Assembly (NCBI RefSeq): GCF_001506075.1
Contig: NZ_KQ947475.1
Coordinates: forward strand, 1,018,864 to 1,082,863
Length of the DNA stretch: 64,000 nt
Reading direction: 5' to 3'
Source: Vibrio sp. MEBiC08052
GTDB lineage: Bacteria > Pseudomonadota > Gammaproteobacteria > Enterobacterales > Vibrionaceae
Below the pieces are notes generated by a model. It saw only the letters and a list, made by a program, of their open reading frames with translations, made no database searches and had not been told where the DNA came from. Shown piece by piece: positions 30,035-39,061 of this stretch. Position 1 is the first letter of the stretch, and each line of letters opens with the position of its first letter. The position numbers were made by a program, and so were the translations under genes.

Positions 30035-30541
30035 ATGGGACATGCACAAACCGAATTCAGACCAGCCAAGATTGCGGTCTTAACCGTTTCTGATACCAGA
30101 ACGGAAGAAAACGATACATCCGGTGGTTATCTGGCCGAACAACTTCAGCAAGTCGGCCATCAGCTAGTGGATAAACAGATTGTAATTGATGACCGCTATA
30201 AAATTCGGGCGATTGTTTCGCAGTGGATTGCTGATGAAGACGTTCAGGTTATTTTGATCACCGGTGGGACAGGCTTTACTTCACGAGACAGTACACCGGA
30301 AGCATTGATACCACTATTTGATAAACAGGTGGAAGGATTCGGTGAGTTATTCCGTATGGTCTCTTATGAAGAGATTGGTACCTCGACAATTCAGTCGCGG
30401 GCGATTGCTGGTTTTGCCAACCATACGGTTATTTTTGCGATGCCGGGTTCAACGGGAGCCTGTAAAACTGCATGGACGAAAATTATTTGCCAGCAGTTGG
30501 ATGCATCACACCGACCATGCAATTTTATGCCTCATTTATAA
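30035..30541 (+). CDS. moaB: Molybdenum cofactor biosynthesis protein B
   Basis: MoaB/MogA-type protein of 168 residues, probably involved in MPT adenylylation. It has the fold signatures VLTVSDTRTEENDTSGG and ILITGGTGFTSRDSTPEA. It is separated from moaA by 173 bp in which no gene is seen, and is followed by moaC after 18 bp. Confidence 0.95.
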   Translation: MGHAQTEFRPAKIAVLTVSDTRTEENDTSGGYLAEQLQQVGHQLVDKQIVIDDRYKIRAIVSQWIADEDVQVILITGGTGFTSRDSTPEALIPLFDKQVEGFGELFRMVSYEEIGTSTIQSRAIAGFANHTVIFAMPGSTGACKTAWTKIICQQLDASHRPCNFMPHL

Positions 30542-30559
30542 GCTGTATTGGAGTTAAAC

Positions 30560-31039
30560 ATGAGTCAACTCACTCATATTAATACTGACGGTGAAGCCAA
30601 TATGGTTGATGTTTCCGCAAAAGACGATTCAGTTCGGGAAGCTCGGGCCGAAGCGTTGGTTTACATGGCGGAAGAAACATTGCAATTGATACTTTCCGGT
30701 CAGCATCATAAAGGCGATGTCTTTGCAACGGCCCGCATTGCCGGGATCCAAGCCGCGAAACGAACATGGGAACTGATCCCGCTTTGCCATCCACTGTTGT
30801 TATCGAAAGTGGAAGTTCGGTTGACAGCAATCGAGACTGAATTGTGTGTCAGAATCGAATCTTTGTGTCGGTTGAGAGGGAAAACCGGGGTTGAAATGGA
30901 AGCTTTGACCGCCGCATCTGTGGCGGCGCTGACGGTTTATGATATGTGCAAAGCCGTCCAGAAGGATATGGTCATTGGCCCTGTTCGATTACTGGAAAAA
31001 TCCGGAGGAAAATCAGGCCATTTTAAGGTGGAATCATGA
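30560..31039 (+). CDS. moaC: Cyclic pyranopterin monophosphate synthase MoaC
   Basis: Converts the MoaA product (3',8-cyclo-GTP) to cyclic pyranopterin monophosphate. The 159-residue protein has the catalytic residues H77 (LCHP), E112/E114 (GVEMEA), D128 and K131 (YDMCKA), at the same numbers as E. coli MoaC. The start at 30560 has ttggag upstream. It overlaps moaD by 4 bp. Confidence 0.97.
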   Translation: MSQLTHINTDGEANMVDVSAKDDSVREARAEALVYMAEETLQLILSGQHHKGDVFATARIAGIQAAKRTWELIPLCHPLLLSKVEVRLTAIETELCVRIESLCRLRGKTGVEMEALTAASVAALTVYDMCKAVQKDMVIGPVRLLEKSGGKSGHFKVES

Positions 31040-31281
31040 TTAAAGTACTATTTTTTGCTCAAACTCGGGAGCTCGTCGGGCAGGCGGATATGGAATTACC
31101 ATGTACATTTGCAACCCTTGATGAATTGCGGCGAGATTTGGCGAAACGCTCCGAGAAATGGGCTTTGGCAATGGACTCTGATAGCTTGTTGGCTGCGGTC
31201 AATCAAACCATCGTTTCTCTGGATACTGCAATTCATGATGGTGATGAAATTGCATTTTTTCCACCGGTGACAGGAGGTTGA
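31036..31281 (+). CDS. moaD: Molybdopterin synthase sulfur carrier subunit MoaD
   Basis: Small ubiquitin-fold subunit of 81 residues ending in VTGG, the C-terminus that becomes a thiocarboxylate and donates sulfur to cyclic pyranopterin. Its ATG overlaps the moaC stop, and moaE starts one base after its stop, so the three are translationally coupled. Confidence 0.95.
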   Translation: MIKVLFFAQTRELVGQADMELPCTFATLDELRRDLAKRSEKWALAMDSDSLLAAVNQTIVSLDTAIHDGDEIAFFPPVTGG

Positions 31282-31282
31282 T

Positions 31283-31735
31283 ATGGGGTACTCAGTTGCT
31301 GTTCAGCAAGATGATTTTTGTATTGACGATGAATATCAGGCGCTGTCTCAGGGAGAAGATGTTGGTGCCGTTGTAACGTTTGTCGGAAAAGTTCGAGACA
31401 TGAATCTGGGGAGTCAGATCACTGGGTTACACCTCGAACACTATCCGGGAATGACAGAAAAAGCGCTGAATACGATTTGTGAGCAAGCGTTACAACGTTG
31501 GCCTTTGCTTGCGATCCGAGTGATTCACCGTATCGGTGATTTGGAGATTGGTGCGCAAATTGTTTTTGTCGGTGTGAGTAGTTACCATCGGGACGCAGCA
31601 TTTGCTGCCTGTGCCTTTATTATGGATACGCTGAAAACCCGGGCACCCTTCTGGAAGAAAGAAACAACCAATAGCGGAGAACGTTGGTTAGATAGTCGAG
31701 AGTCGGATCGAGCGGCTGCTGAAAAATGGCAGTAA
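31283..31735 (+). CDS. moaE: Molybdopterin synthase catalytic subunit MoaE
   Basis: Large subunit of MPT synthase, forming the dithiolene with MoaD. The 150-residue protein has the catalytic lysine region TLKTRAPFWKKE and the conserved HRIGDLEIG and SYHRDAAF segments. Last gene of the moa operon. Confidence 0.95.
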   Translation: MGYSVAVQQDDFCIDDEYQALSQGEDVGAVVTFVGKVRDMNLGSQITGLHLEHYPGMTEKALNTICEQALQRWPLLAIRVIHRIGDLEIGAQIVFVGVSSYHRDAAFAACAFIMDTLKTRAPFWKKETTNSGERWLDSRESDRAAAEKWQ

Positions 31736-31911
31736 TTTCCAATAATTATTGTGATTCAACCTCAAGTTCAATGGATTCTATCTTTCTCTAGATATTTTTT
31801 GTTTCTCTGTTAACAATGATGAATGAAATTGAGTGATTCTATTTAGCAATTAGCTGAAATTAGTCAACACTTATCTTAAAGGCCCAGATGAAAGGCTTGA
31901 AGGAGAGAACG

Positions 31912-32328
31912 ATGGAATCACTCAAAGTTAGACATTATATGACACAGCATTCGATTACCTTTAAAGCTGATATGTCATTATCTGCCGCATTGGAAAGAGT
32001 TATTGAGTTTAATGATTTTTTTAGTGGCCCGGTGATCGATGATCATGGCAGAGTGATTGGCTTTTTATCGGAGCATGATCTACTCGATAAATTGGTGAAA
32101 GTCAGTTATTTCTGTCAGGACTCTCATATGGTGGGCGACTGTATGACACCTGTGGTTGATACCGTCAGTCCGGATTTACCGATTATAGAGTTAGCAGATT
32201 ATATGCGTGATGGTCGATCAACTTATCCAGTGGTTGAAGATGGCCGATTGGTCGGTGTGATTAATCGGCGGGCTGTACTCAAAGCGATTAATAAAAATCT
32301 ACATAGTTGCTTTAAACGTCAGGTATAA
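31912..32328 (+). CDS. Tandem CBS-domain protein
   Basis: The 138-residue protein consists of two CBS domains (about 10-65 and 75-135), a Bateman module that senses adenine nucleotides in many proteins. There is no attached catalytic or membrane domain. The start at 31912 (MESLKVRHYM) is preferred over an upstream ATG at 31888, because ggagag precedes it. Its partner is unknown. A terminator follows. Confidence 0.85.
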   Translation: MESLKVRHYMTQHSITFKADMSLSAALERVIEFNDFFSGPVIDDHGRVIGFLSEHDLLDKLVKVSYFCQDSHMVGDCMTPVVDTVSPDLPIIELADYMRDGRSTYPVVEDGRLVGVINRRAVLKAINKNLHSCFKRQV

Positions 32329-32366
32329 ATTTGACCTATCGAATCAGTATTTACTTGCATTCAACA

Positions 32367-32398
32367 AGCCTCGAAATATTATTTCGCGGCTTTTTTTT
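32367..32398 (+). terminator. Terminator after the CBS-domain gene
   Basis: Stem agcc-t-cgaaat / atttcg-c-ggct with the loop att, followed by eight T residues. Confidence 0.85.
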
Positions 32399-32568
32399 GT
32401 ACTCATTAAAGACGTGAGTCACATATTGATGAAATATGATGTTATGTAGATTCATTATGTGTGATCCAGGTTGACACTTATGGGCTAGATCTTGGTTAAA
32501 GTGCTGTTAGCATTTCATGATATTGAAGTTTGAGTATTTCAATCAAGATTACAATGAAGGAGACAATA

Positions 32569-33330
32569 ATGTCAGATAAAGTTTTTCATCTCGGAGTCAC
32601 GCAAGCAGATCTGAATGGTGCGACACTGGCGATATTGCCCGGTGACCCTGAACGCGTTAAGAAAATTGCTGACCAGATGGATTCCCCGGAATTTCTGGCG
32701 AGTCATCGTGAATTTACGCTGTATCGGGCAAAAGTTGAGGGTAAACCTGTCATTGTTTGTTCAACAGGTATCGGTGGACCATCCACTTCAATTGCGGTAG
32801 AAGAACTGGCACAGTTAGGGGTTCGCAGTTTCTTACGTGTTGGAACCACCGGGGCAATTCAGCCCAATATTCAGATCGGGGATATCATCGTGACGACGGC
32901 GGCTGTCCGGTTAGACGGGGCAAGCTTGCATTTTGCACCGATGGAATTTCCGGCGGTGTCGGATTTTGCCGCGATGACAGCATTAAAACAAGCTGCTGAT
33001 GACGAAGGGGTTCCGGTTCATACGGGGGTTACCGCTTCCAGTGATACGTTCTATCCGGGGCAAGAGCGTTATGATACTTATTCGGGGCGAGTCACACGTC
33101 GTTTTCAGGGCTCAGTTGAAGAGTGGCAAGGGATGGGTGTTCTGAATTTTGAGATGGAATCTGCGACATTGTTCACCATGTGTGCCAGTGCGGGCTTACA
33201 AGCCGGCTGTGTGGGCGGTGTGATTATCAACCGGACTCTCAAAGAAATTCCTGATCATGCTGTTGTGAAAGAAGTAGAAGCAAAATCGATACGAGTGGTT
33301 GTAAAAGCTGCAGCGCTCTTGCTTGCTTGA
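32569..33330 (+). CDS. udp: Uridine phosphorylase
   Basis: Phosphorolysis of uridine to uracil and ribose-1-phosphate in pyrimidine salvage. The 253-residue protein has the phosphate and nucleoside sites ([28 protein letters not shown]). The start at 32569 follows aaggaga and matches the E. coli length exactly. No convincing CRP or CytR site was recognised upstream. Confidence 0.97.
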   Translation: MSDKVFHLGVTQADLNGATLAILPGDPERVKKIADQMDSPEFLASHREFTLYRAKVEGKPVIVCSTGIGGPSTSIAVEELAQLGVRSFLRVGTTGAIQPNIQIGDIIVTTAAVRLDGASLHFAPMEFPAVSDFAAMTALKQAADDEGVPVHTGVTASSDTFYPGQERYDTYSGRVTRRFQGSVEEWQGMGVLNFEMESATLFTMCASAGLQAGCVGGVIINRTLKEIPDHAVVKEVEAKSIRVVVKAAALLLA

Positions 33331-33350
33331 TTCGCACCTAAACTTTTCGG

Positions 33351-33384
33351 GGCGTCATGTTCGATGACACATGACGCCTGTTAT
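33351..33384 (+). terminator. Stem-loop after udp
   Basis: A perfect 10-bp stem ggcgtcatgt/acatgacgcc with an 8-base loop (33351-33378), followed by tgttatt. It lies in the convergent gap and may serve both genes. Confidence 0.65.
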
Positions 33385-33388
33385 TGGT

Positions 33389-34201
33389 CTAGGCCGTGAG
33401 TAACTTTGGGAGCGGAAGGTACAGTGTCTCAATGAGCTCTCCCAACATATGATCGTAAACATGAGCAATACTCAGCGAAATATCAGCGGTCATCTGATAC
33501 ATGGCTTCGGCACTGATATTGTAGTCAGGGTGTTTACTCACATCGGATAAAATCGTCAGTGCTTTGGTACACGTCGGGGATGAAATCGATAAAGGGCTCA
33601 CCATTGTCAACTGATTCACTTTTCTCGCGAGTATTTCAGCACAGTGTTGTAAACGCGTTTGTCCTTCGGGTGTGTTCATCTCTTCGATACAGATTCGGAA
33701 TTGTGTCAAAGCGTCCATCGCATCAATGACTTGTTGCCAATTCATATGATATTCATCACTCAAATCTTCCCGATTGACTTCAACTAACCAAGCCAGCATG
33801 ACTTCATCCATGAGAAACATACAGTGGCGGATTGCTTTGCCGTGAATCATTTGATTACGGGAAATCGTCCGTTCGGACCAATCCTGTATCAGTGCTTTCA
33901 GTTTGAGCTGAAGCACGCGATACATGGGTTTGTTATCAAAATGAGCAATGGAAATGAGGTGAGTGGTTTTATCATTCAGCAGTTCGGCAAGGTGCTCAAT
34001 TTCAATATCTCTGTGCTCACCAAACATGAGCACATGATGGGTGGCACTCCGGTGTTGGCGGCATAGATACAAAACCTGACGTAAATCAACAAGCAGCTCA
34101 TACTTACGTTGCAAGGTAGACTCACGTTGTTTGGCAAGATAAAACATGAATCCGAGTATGCCGACGGAAACCAGCATGGAAATAATGACGAACATAACCA
34201 A
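33389..34201 (-). CDS. Membrane-anchored hypothetical protein, possibly NIT-domain-like
   Basis: Not recognised with certainty. The 270-residue protein has one N-terminal membrane segment (about 4-22) followed by a mostly helical domain. The helix RQVLYLCRQHRSATHHVLMF resembles the first helix of nitrate/nitrite-sensing (NIT) domains, but no output domain follows. It sits between udp and metG, as does a hypothetical gene in V. cholerae. Confidence 0.6.
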   Translation of the reverse strand: MVMFVIISMLVSVGILGFMFYLAKQRESTLQRKYELLVDLRQVLYLCRQHRSATHHVLMFGEHRDIEIEHLAELLNDKTTHLISIAHFDNKPMYRVLQLKLKALIQDWSERTISRNQMIHGKAIRHCMFLMDEVMLAWLVEVNREDLSDEYHMNWQQVIDAMDALTQFRICIEEMNTPEGQTRLQHCAEILARKVNQLTMVSPLSISSPTCTKALTILSDVSKHPDYNISAEAMYQMTADISLSIAHVYDHMLGELIETLYLPLPKLLTA

Positions 34202-34548
34202 CTCCTTGTTTGTGTAGAGATGCCTTGATTTTTATGGTTGTTGAGCCTTGTGCAGAAGAGCGCTGTATGTGCTAAAAAAGCAGCCTATACAATTGAAAGT
34301 AAACAAGTCCAACCCACAAAGGTCAAGACACCTTTGTATCTTTATAGCCAAAAACAAGCAGAATTAGTGCCAGATTGTTTTATCTTCAAAATCATCACTT
34401 TAACGTTTTATTTACAATTGTATTGCACCGTTATTGTGCATAAATGATGATCTTGGGGAAACGTTGTTTAAGCGTGTAGATGCGTATTGATAAAAAAGGC
34501 CTTAACGGTAACCGATAAGGCCTCTCATAGATTGATAATTATATTGAT
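34202..34548. other. Intergenic region between the hypothetical gene and metG
   Basis: About 350 bp. Apart from the metG terminator (34492-34523) it holds a perfect 8-bp hairpin acaaaggt/acctttgt (34316-34337), followed by atctttata. A 69-codon plus-strand frame has no ribosome site. Otherwise nothing recognisable. Confidence 0.5.
34492..34523 (-). terminator. Terminator of metG
   Basis: On the minus strand: stem aggcctta/taaggcct with a loop that can itself pair (cggttaccg), followed by six T residues (34497-34492). Confidence 0.88.
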
Positions 34549-36594
34549 TTACATTACTCGCATGCCCGGTTGAGCGCCTTCATGCGGTTCGAGTATCCAC
34601 AGATCTTTGCCACCCGGACCCGCAGCAAGAATCATGCCTTCAGACATGCCAAACTTCATTTTCCGCGGCTTCAGGTTGGCAACCATGACGGTATATTTAC
34701 CGACGAGCTCTTCAGGCTGATAAGCGGCTTTGATACCGGAAAAGACCTGACGAACTTCGCCACCGATATCTAACTGGAATTTAAGCAGCTTATCTGCTTT
34801 GGGCACCGCTTCACAAGATAAGATCTTGGCAATCCGTAAATCAACTTTGGCAAAATCATCAAATTCGATTTCCGGGGCGATTGGGTCTTTGCTGAGTTCA
34901 GTCTCTTCCTGAGCGTCCGCTTGAATAATCGCTCTCTCGACTGCAACTGCTTCTTTCGAGGCCTCGATCATTGCTTCAACCTGTTTTGGATCGATTCGGC
35001 TGAAGAGGGCTTTGAAGGTGGCAATCTCATGATCAACCAAAGGTTGCTGGATGTTATCCCAGCTCAGCTCTTGATTGAGGAATGCTTCACTCCGGGCTGC
35101 CAGTGCTGGCATCACCGGTTTTAGGTAAGTCATCAGGATGCGGAACAGGTTCAGACCCATAGAACAGATCGCTTGAAGTTCCTGTTCTTTACCTTCCTGT
35201 TTGGCAATCACCCACGGTGCTTTTTCATCAACATATTGGTTGGCTTTATCCGCCAGTGCGGTGATCTCCCGGATCGCCCGGCCAAACTCCCGGTTCTCAT
35301 AAAGTTCACCGATATGTTCAGCCGCAGCTATAAATGTCTGATACAGCTCTGGTTCGACACATGTTGCTGCCAGTTGCCCCGCAAAACGTTTGTTGATAAA
35401 ACCTGCATTGCGTGACGCAAGATTGACGATCTTATTGACGATATCTGAGTTCACCCGTTGGGTAAAATCTTCCAGATTCAGGTCGAGGTCATCAATCCGG
35501 TTATTCAGCTTGGCAGCGTAATAATAACGCAGACATTCCGGGTCCAGATGGTCTAAATACGTACTCGCTTTGATGAATGTTCCTTTGGACTTAGACATCT
35601 TCGCGCCATTCACCGTGACATAGCCGTGAACATACACGTTGTCCGGCTTCCGGAAACCGGCGCCTTCTAGCATGGCTGGCCAGAACAGGCTGTGGAAGTA
35701 GACAATATCTTTACCGATGAAGTGGTAAAGTTCAGCCTGACTGTCTTTGTGCCAGTATTCGTCGAAATCCAGATCATCGCGACGGTCACATAGATTTTTA
35801 AATGAGCCCATATAACCGATCGGTGCATCGAGCCAGACGTAAAAATATTTACCGGTTTCGCCCGGAATTTCGAAGCCGAAATAGGGTGCATCGCGTGAGA
35901 TGTCCCATTGTTGCAGACCGGATTCAAACCATTCCTGCATTTTGTTGGCCATTTCTGTTTGCAAAGAACCAGAACGTGTCCACGCTTTCAGCATCTCTTC
36001 AAACTGGGGTAAATCGAAGAAGAAATGCTCAGAATCTTTCATGACTGGCGTCGCACCGGATACGGCAGACTTCGGATTGATCAAATCTGTCGGGCTATAG
36101 GTTTCGCCACAGGCATCACAGTTGTCGCCGTATTGGTCTTCTGAATGACATTTCGGGCAGGTGCCTTTGACGAAACGATCAGGCAAAAACATTTGTTTTT
36201 CAGGATCATACAACTGGGAAATTGTCCGACTCGAAATAAATCCGTTGGTTTTGAGTTGTTGATAAATCAGTGAAGAAAGTTCACGGTTTTCTTCACTGTG
36301 CGTGCTGTGATAGTTATCAAAGCTAATATCAAAACCGGCAAAATCTTTCTGGTGTTCCTGACTGACCGAGGCAATCATTTCTTCTGGCGTGATCCCCATC
36401 TGCTGAGCTTTCAGCATAATCGGGGTACCGTGTGCATCATCTGCACAGATAAAGTGAATGACATTGCCGCGCAGGCGTTGGTAGCGCACCCAAATATCCG
36501 CTTGAATATGCTCCAGCATATGACCTAAGTGGATAGAACCGTTTGCATACGGTAGGGCACAAGTTACCAGAATTTTTCTTGGTTCAGTTGCCAT
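34549..36594 (-). CDS. metG: Methionyl-tRNA synthetase
   Basis: Class I synthetase of 681 residues. It has the HIGH-type motif IHLGHM near residue 21, a zinc-binding connective insert ([18 protein letters not shown]), the KMSKSKG loop near 335, and a C-terminal OB-fold tRNA-binding domain (about 578-681) that also dimerises the enzyme. The length is normal. It is divergent from mrp, the same arrangement as in other vibrios and E. coli. Confidence 0.98.
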   Translation of the reverse strand: MATEPRKILVTCALPYANGSIHLGHMLEHIQADIWVRYQRLRGNVIHFICADDAHGTPIMLKAQQMGITPEEMIASVSQEHQKDFAGFDISFDNYHSTHSEENRELSSLIYQQLKTNGFISSRTISQLYDPEKQMFLPDRFVKGTCPKCHSEDQYGDNCDACGETYSPTDLINPKSAVSGATPVMKDSEHFFFDLPQFEEMLKAWTRSGSLQTEMANKMQEWFESGLQQWDISRDAPYFGFEIPGETGKYFYVWLDAPIGYMGSFKNLCDRRDDLDFDEYWHKDSQAELYHFIGKDIVYFHSLFWPAMLEGAGFRKPDNVYVHGYVTVNGAKMSKSKGTFIKASTYLDHLDPECLRYYYAAKLNNRIDDLDLNLEDFTQRVNSDIVNKIVNLASRNAGFINKRFAGQLAATCVEPELYQTFIAAAEHIGELYENREFGRAIREITALADKANQYVDEKAPWVIAKQEGKEQELQAICSMGLNLFRILMTYLKPVMPALAARSEAFLNQELSWDNIQQPLVDHEIATFKALFSRIDPKQVEAMIEASKEAVAVERAIIQADAQEETELSKDPIAPEIEFDDFAKVDLRIAKILSCEAVPKADKLLKFQLDIGGEVRQVFSGIKAAYQPEELVGKYTVMVANLKPRKMKFGMSEGMILAAGPGGKDLWILEPHEGAQPGMRVM

Positions 36595-36726
36595 AACTTA
36601 TCTTTCGCTCTGTCTGTTATACTCGGATGGCCTCAAAATATAGTTGTATGAAAGCTTGGTATGTGATTCTGAGGTTGCCGGAGTGATGTATCAAAAATTT
36701 GTGACTGCTAATACTACCTGATGACA

Positions 36727-36758
36727 GGAATAACGCCAAGGCGTTATTCCTTTATCTT
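36727..36758 (+). terminator. Terminator-like hairpin between divergent metG and mrp
   Basis: A perfect 11-bp inverted repeat ggaataacgcc/ggcgttattcc with only aa between the arms, followed by tttatctt on the plus strand. No annotated gene reads into it, so it may end a short leader transcript or be an mRNA structure. Confidence 0.55.
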
Positions 36759-36875
36759 GCAGGGGTTCTGTCTGGTTTACTGTGGTGTTAGCATAGGCTT
36801 TTGGCGCTGCCTGATGAACGTGTCATCACAGGTGAGCGTGTCGATTGAAATTATATCCGGTAAAGAAGGTAATCT

Positions 36876-37946
36876 ATGCGGCAGCTTACACCTCCCCAAC
36901 AACTCTGTGTCTGGTTGAATCAATTCTCTCACCCTTGTCTGCTTTCTGACTGGGCATCCCAGCCGGGGTTGGTTTATACCCATGAAGATGACCACTATCA
37001 CATTGAAATTCCTTTTGCTGCCAATACGTTGGCGGACGAGTTACGTCAATGGATTGCTGCCCAAACTGAGCGACCAGTCTCGGGTGACATCGATGTGCAT
37101 ATTGTGCCGAAAACCTTACAGACTCAGGTCGCTTCTCCCGTCAAAGGCGTTAAAAATATTATCGCGGTTACTTCCGGAAAAGGCGGTGTCGGCAAATCAA
37201 CCACGGCGGTGAATCTGGCCTTAGGGCTGGCAGCCTCTCATGCCCGTGTCGGAATTTTGGATGCAGATATCTATGGGCCATCGGTTCCGATGATGTTAGG
37301 GACAGTGCATGCTGAACTGGAGGTGCGTGATGAGCGTTGGATGCAACCGGTGCAGGCACACGGACTTTATTCGCATTCGATCGGTTATCTCATGAATAAG
37401 GACGATGCCGCAGTATGGCGCGGTCCGATGGCTTCCAAAGCGTTCCAGCAGTTGCTCAATGAAACCGAATGGCCGTCGTTGGACTATTTGGTGGTGGATA
37501 TGCCACCGGGCACCGGAGACATTCAACTCACCTTGTCACAGCAGATGCCGCTGACTGGCGCAGTGGTGGTCACCACGCCTCAGGATTTGGCCCTCGCGGA
37601 TGCCCGCAAAGGTGTGGCGATGTTTGAAAAGGTCAACGTTCCTGTGGTCGGATTGGTGGAAAATATGAGTTATCACATCTGTAGTCAGTGTGGTCACCGT
37701 GAAGACCTCTTCGGCACCGGTGGGGCAGAGAAAATGGCGCAAGAGTACGGATTGAGTCTATTGGCGCAAATTCCGTTGCATCGACAAGTTCGGGAAGATA
37801 TTGATATCGGTTGTCCGACCGTTGTCGCGCGACCTGAAAGCGAACATTCTCGTCTTTATCTGGCGATGGCTGAACGGGTTGCCAGCCATTTGTACTGGCA
37901 TGGTCAGGTGATCCCGGATGCGATCCCCTTCACTAATCTGAACTGA
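36876..37946 (+). CDS. apbC: Iron-sulfur cluster carrier protein Mrp/ApbC
   Basis: P-loop ATPase that binds and transfers Fe-S clusters to apoproteins. The deviant Walker A GKGGVGKST is at 101-109. The cluster-binding CxxC is C269/C272 (HICSQCGH). An N-terminal MIP18/DUF59-like region is present. The 356-residue length fits ApbC. It is divergent from metG, as in E. coli. Confidence 0.95.
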   Translation: MRQLTPPQQLCVWLNQFSHPCLLSDWASQPGLVYTHEDDHYHIEIPFAANTLADELRQWIAAQTERPVSGDIDVHIVPKTLQTQVASPVKGVKNIIAVTSGKGGVGKSTTAVNLALGLAASHARVGILDADIYGPSVPMMLGTVHAELEVRDERWMQPVQAHGLYSHSIGYLMNKDDAAVWRGPMASKAFQQLLNETEWPSLDYLVVDMPPGTGDIQLTLSQQMPLTGAVVVTTPQDLALADARKGVAMFEKVNVPVVGLVENMSYHICSQCGHREDLFGTGGAEKMAQEYGLSLLAQIPLHRQVREDIDIGCPTVVARPESEHSRLYLAMAERVASHLYWHGQVIPDAIPFTNLN

Positions 37947-38112
37947 GTTTTGTATTGATTGGACAGAGATTGTCTGCGGTGCAGGCTGCTTTGATGAAAG
38001 ACAAGATAAATTATGCTTTTTTGCCTCTGTGAATCTGGTATCCGGTGGAGCTTGTCTCTATAATCACGCCGGCTTATCTGGTTTCTTTGTCAAATGTATC
38101 GAGTGAACAATC

Positions 38113-38754
38113 ATGTCTGATCACAATCAATGCGTCATTATAGGAATTGCTGGCGCTTCTGCCTCAGGGAAAAGTCTGATCGCGAGTACCATATATCGTG
38201 AATTGCGAGCCAAAGTCGGCGATCACCAAATCGGTGTGATTACCGAAGATCGCTACTATAAGGATCAAAGTCATCTGAGTATGGAGCAGCGGGTCAAAAC
38301 CAACTATGACCATCCGAGTGCGCTGGATCATGATCTGCTATGCGAGCATTTACAGCAATTGGTGCGGGGGGAGTCCGTCGATGTTCCCGAATATAGCTAC
38401 ACAGAGCATACCCGGACAGAAAATACCCATCATATGAATCCGAAAAAGGTGATTATTCTGGAAGGGATTCTGTTGTTGACTGAGCCGCGTCTGAGAGAAT
38501 TGATGCACGCGACTATTTTTATGGACACTCCGTTAGATATTTGCCTGCTGCGTCGTGTGAAACGTGATGTTGAAGAGCGGGGGCGTACACTGGATTCGGT
38601 GTTGAAACAGTATCAGGAAACAGTCAGACCGATGTTTTTGCAGTTTATCGAGCCGTCTAAACAGTATGCTGACATCATTGTCCCACGTGGCGGGAAAAAC
38701 CGGATTGCCATCGATGTGTTGAAAGCACATATTGCTAAGTTACTCAAATCCTAA
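38113..38754 (+). CDS. udk: Uridine kinase
   Basis: Phosphorylates uridine and cytidine to UMP and CMP. The 213-residue protein has the P-loop GASASGKS (14-21), the DRYYKD substrate motif and YDHPSALD. It complements udp, about 5 kb upstream, in pyrimidine salvage. A terminator follows. Confidence 0.97.
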   Translation: MSDHNQCVIIGIAGASASGKSLIASTIYRELRAKVGDHQIGVITEDRYYKDQSHLSMEQRVKTNYDHPSALDHDLLCEHLQQLVRGESVDVPEYSYTEHTRTENTHHMNPKKVIILEGILLLTEPRLRELMHATIFMDTPLDICLLRRVKRDVEERGRTLDSVLKQYQETVRPMFLQFIEPSKQYADIIVPRGGKNRIAIDVLKAHIAKLLKS

Positions 38755-39061
38755 GCTGCGCATCGTCACTGACTTTTTGTTGATATCGGAAATGGCACCA
38801 AACAGCGTGCCATTTTTTATTCCTACCATATGATTCTTCCCGCAATATGATTCTCAGCGGTGTACAACGGTTGACGGGGGAGGCTGCTATTTCCTCATGG
38901 TTTGTCATTTCTTGACATGAAGCTGACGTTGTTGAGGAAGAGACAAAGTGCATATGGTTGTCATTTGATTATAAAATACCTATCTTAAGAAACATTCTTA
39001 TCTGTCAATGGTCTTAGTTTTCTCTAAGTGATTAGAAAAATAAGTGTTCAGGAAAATGCCA
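38755..39061. other. Intergenic region between udk and asmA
   Basis: About 305 bp holding the udk terminator at 38790-38817. The remaining 240 bp shows no gene or clear regulatory motif. The asmA promoter is presumably in the AT-rich last 100 bp. Confidence 0.5.
38790..38817 (+). terminator. Terminator of udk
   Basis: Stem aaatggcac/gtgccattt with an 8-base loop and a following T run. Confidence 0.88.

Noticed and set aside
32400..32480. CRP site upstream of udp (tgtgatccaggttgaca)
   Set aside because: Only the left half matches TGTGA. The right half does not match TCACA at the required spacing.
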